Part shown: positions 5,730 through 6,578 of the stretch, piece by piece
How positions within the stretch are numbered: position 1 is the first letter of the stretch
Layout: the number at the start of each line of letters is the position of its first letter
NCBI GenBank assembly: GCA_027019845.1
Contig: JALUWE010000520.1
Location: forward strand, 1 to 6,578
Direction of reading: 5' to 3'
DNA from: Anaerolineales bacterium
Lineage (GTDB): Bacteria > Chloroflexota > Anaerolineae > Anaerolineales > JABWBV01
DNA length: 6,578 nucleotides
Translations under genes and position numbers: made by a program
The notes under the pieces: generated by a model
What the model saw: the letters and a program-made list of their open reading frames with translations, nothing else
What the model was told of the DNA's origin: nothing
Databases searched by the model: none

Positions 5730-5789
5730 ACAAGTAAGACAAATTCGACCAATCAGACAAGTTAGACAAATCAGACAAATCAGACGAAA
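5655..5789 (+). repeat. Fifteen nonamers spanning the trpC stop and reaching the trpF start
   Basis: Bases 5655-5789 divide into 15 units of 9 bp. The first six resemble CTNACTGGT. After a hybrid unit (ccgacaaat, 5709-5717) the rest resemble CAGACAAGT, which is the opposite strand sense of the first group. Units in the trpC frame encode a Gly-Leu-Thr-rich tail until the unit starting TAG (5727) stops translation. The array ends one base before the trpF ATG. Confidence 0.92.
5689..5731 (+). other. Perfect 15-bp inverted repeat across the trpC stop codon
   Basis: GTCTAACTTGTCTGA (5689-5703) and TCAGACAAGTTAGAC (5717-5731) are exact reverse complements around a 13-base loop, at the orientation switch of the nonamer array. 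The right arm contains the trpC TAG. No T-run follows, so simple intrinsic termination is unlikely. It could form a strong mRNA hairpin or a DNA cruciform. Confidence 0.9.
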
Positions 5790-5790
5790 C

Positions 5791-6423
5791 ATGAAAATCA
5801 AAATCTGCGGCATCACCACCCTGCAAGACGCGCTGGCCGCCATCGAAGCCGGGGCCGACATGCTGGGGTACAATTTTTACCCGCGTAGCAAACGGTACAT
5901 CACGCCGGAAGCGTGCGCGGAAATCCAAAACGAGCTGGCGCGGCGCAACCTGGCCGTGGTTGCGGTGGGCGTGTTCGTCAACGCTTCTCGCCAGCACATT
6001 TTGCACACCATGACCCGCTGCAATCTTGGCTATGCGCAGCTCTCCGGCGACGAAAACCCCGACTTCCTCGCCCGCCTCTCCGCGCCATCCTTCAAAGCCA
6101 TACGCCCCCTCCCCTCCGCCGACCCCCTGCCACAGGCCAGCCCTTTTGCCCGCCCCACCGCCCCGGCCCTGTTGGTCGATGCCCACCGCCCCGGCCAATA
6201 CGGCGGCACCGGCCACCTGGCCGACTGGGAGGCCGCAGCCGCGCTCGCGGCCCGCTACCCCCTCCTGCTCGCCGGTGGGCTGACCCCCGAAAACGTCCGC
6301 GCCGCGGTCGAGCGCGTCCAACCCTGGGGCGTAGACGTGGCCTCCGGCGTGGAAACCTCCCCAGGCCGCAAGGATGCGGGTAAAATGAGACGGTTTGTGG
6401 AGGGAGTAAGGAGTAAGGAGTAA
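5791..6423 (+). CDS. trpF: Phosphoribosylanthranilate isomerase
   Basis: A 210-residue cytoplasmic TIM-barrel enzyme of normal length that isomerises N-(5'-phosphoribosyl)anthranilate to CdRP, the step between TrpD and TrpC. Visible features: the general base C6 in KICGI, GYNFYPRSKRYI (26-37), the general acid D130 in LVDAHRPGQYGGTG, phosphate-binding GGTG (138-141), AGGLTPENV (161-169) and VDVASGVETSPGRKD (181-195). The common QLHGDE motif reads QLSGDE here, with Ser for His at 85. Start ATG 5791 is fixed by the conserved KICGI; it follows the nonamer array by one base with no Shine-Dalgarno, so translation may depend on coupling or unstructured leader sequence. The last residues (about 204-210) and the stop codon come from GGAGTAA heptamers. 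Confidence 0.96.
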   Translation: MKIKICGITTLQDALAAIEAGADMLGYNFYPRSKRYITPEACAEIQNELARRNLAVVAVGVFVNASRQHILHTMTRCNLGYAQLSGDENPDFLARLSAPSFKAIRPLPSADPLPQASPFARPTAPALLVDAHRPGQYGGTGHLADWEAAAALAARYPLLLAGGLTPENVRAAVERVQPWGVDVASGVETSPGRKDAGKMRRFVEGVRSKE

Positions 6424-6451
6424 GGAGTAAGAAGTAAGAAGTAAGAAGTAG
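6403..6451 (+). repeat. Seven heptamers (GGAGTAA/GAAGTAA) spanning the trpF stop codon
   Basis: Order is four GGAGTAA, two GAAGTAA, one GAAGTAG, in exact register, 49 bp in all. It starts inside trpF and supplies the stop at 6421-6423. It is base-for-base identical to 4640-4688 downstream of trpD. Confidence 0.95.
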
Positions 6452-6456
6452 GTGTC

Positions 6457-6532
6457 AACCTTCAGGACATCGTGCACAGGGGTAGCACCTTAACAACCGA
6501 AAAAACCTTCAGGACATCGTGAACGGGCGTAG
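6457..6532 (+). repeat. Two direct repeats of about 29 bp, 47 bp apart, in the 3' tail
   Basis: The 18-base core AACCTTCAGGACATCGTG occurs at 6457-6474 and 6504-6521. Similarity extends 11 bases further to GTAG with three differences. GGTGTCA occurs just before the first copy (6451) and again near 6537. No ORF is supported here; the region may be the edge of a mobile element or an intergenic repeat family, and I do not recognise it. Confidence 0.75.
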
Positions 6533-6578
6533 AAGGGGTGTCAGCAACCTGTTGAGCAGACGCCGGTGGCGGGGTGGG

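Noticed and set aside
5665..6477. Minus-strand ORF antisense to trpF
   Set aside because: It is antisense to a clear trpF, and its ends are Leu-Thr-rich and Ser-Asp-Leu repeats produced by the DNA arrays.
6452..6578. Insertion sequence with transposase
   Set aside because: No transposase ORF and no defined terminal inverted repeats are visible; only direct repeats are supported.

Overview
The window looks like a GC-rich bacterial chromosome, most likely a member of the Chloroflexota (Anaerolineae-like). The basis is high GC with strongly GC-ending codons, a T-box-controlled trp cluster, and many short tandem repeats of 7, 9 and 10 bp scattered between and inside genes. The phylum is an inference from overall style; no single marker here proves it.

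Layout, left to right, with all genes on the plus strand. (1) 1-1925: the 3' part of a glycoside hydrolase family 31 alpha-glucosidase gene, whose true start lies left of the window. Its N-terminal beta domain is interrupted by an in-frame tandem-repeat insertion (121-283). (2) 1976-3205: a membrane-anchored class III adenylate cyclase. (3) 3202-3605: a sigma70-type promoter whose -35 box overlaps the cyclase stop codon, then a T-box leader with UGG (Trp) specifier, T-box bulge UGGC and intrinsic terminator. The leader carries an AT-rich heptamer array and an extra terminator-like hairpin. (4) 3629-6423: trpD, trpC and trpF, encoding anthranilate phosphoribosyltransferase, indole-3-glycerol phosphate synthase and phosphoribosylanthranilate isomerase. 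(5) 6424-6578: a non-coding tail with the end of a heptamer array and two copies of a roughly 29-bp direct repeat; no gene is visible there.

TrpD, TrpF and TrpC act in sequence from anthranilate to indole-3-glycerol phosphate. The T-box should let the cluster be transcribed only when uncharged tRNA-Trp builds up. trpE/trpG and trpB/trpA are not in the window; trpB/A could follow on the right. The GH31 and cyclase genes show no obvious functional link to trp.

The most unusual aspect is the repeat system. Every junction of the trp cluster is built from a short tandem repeat: TTATTAG-type in the leader, GGAGTAA-type at the trpD and trpF 3' ends, TGACACC-type up to the trpC start codon, and a 9-bp type across the trpC stop codon up to the trpF start. 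Two further arrays sit in frame inside GH31 and trpC. The repeats supply the last codons and stop codons of all three trp genes, replace the Shine-Dalgarno region of trpC and trpF, and include an identical 49-bp block at two sites, which suggests copying as blocks rather than only local slippage.
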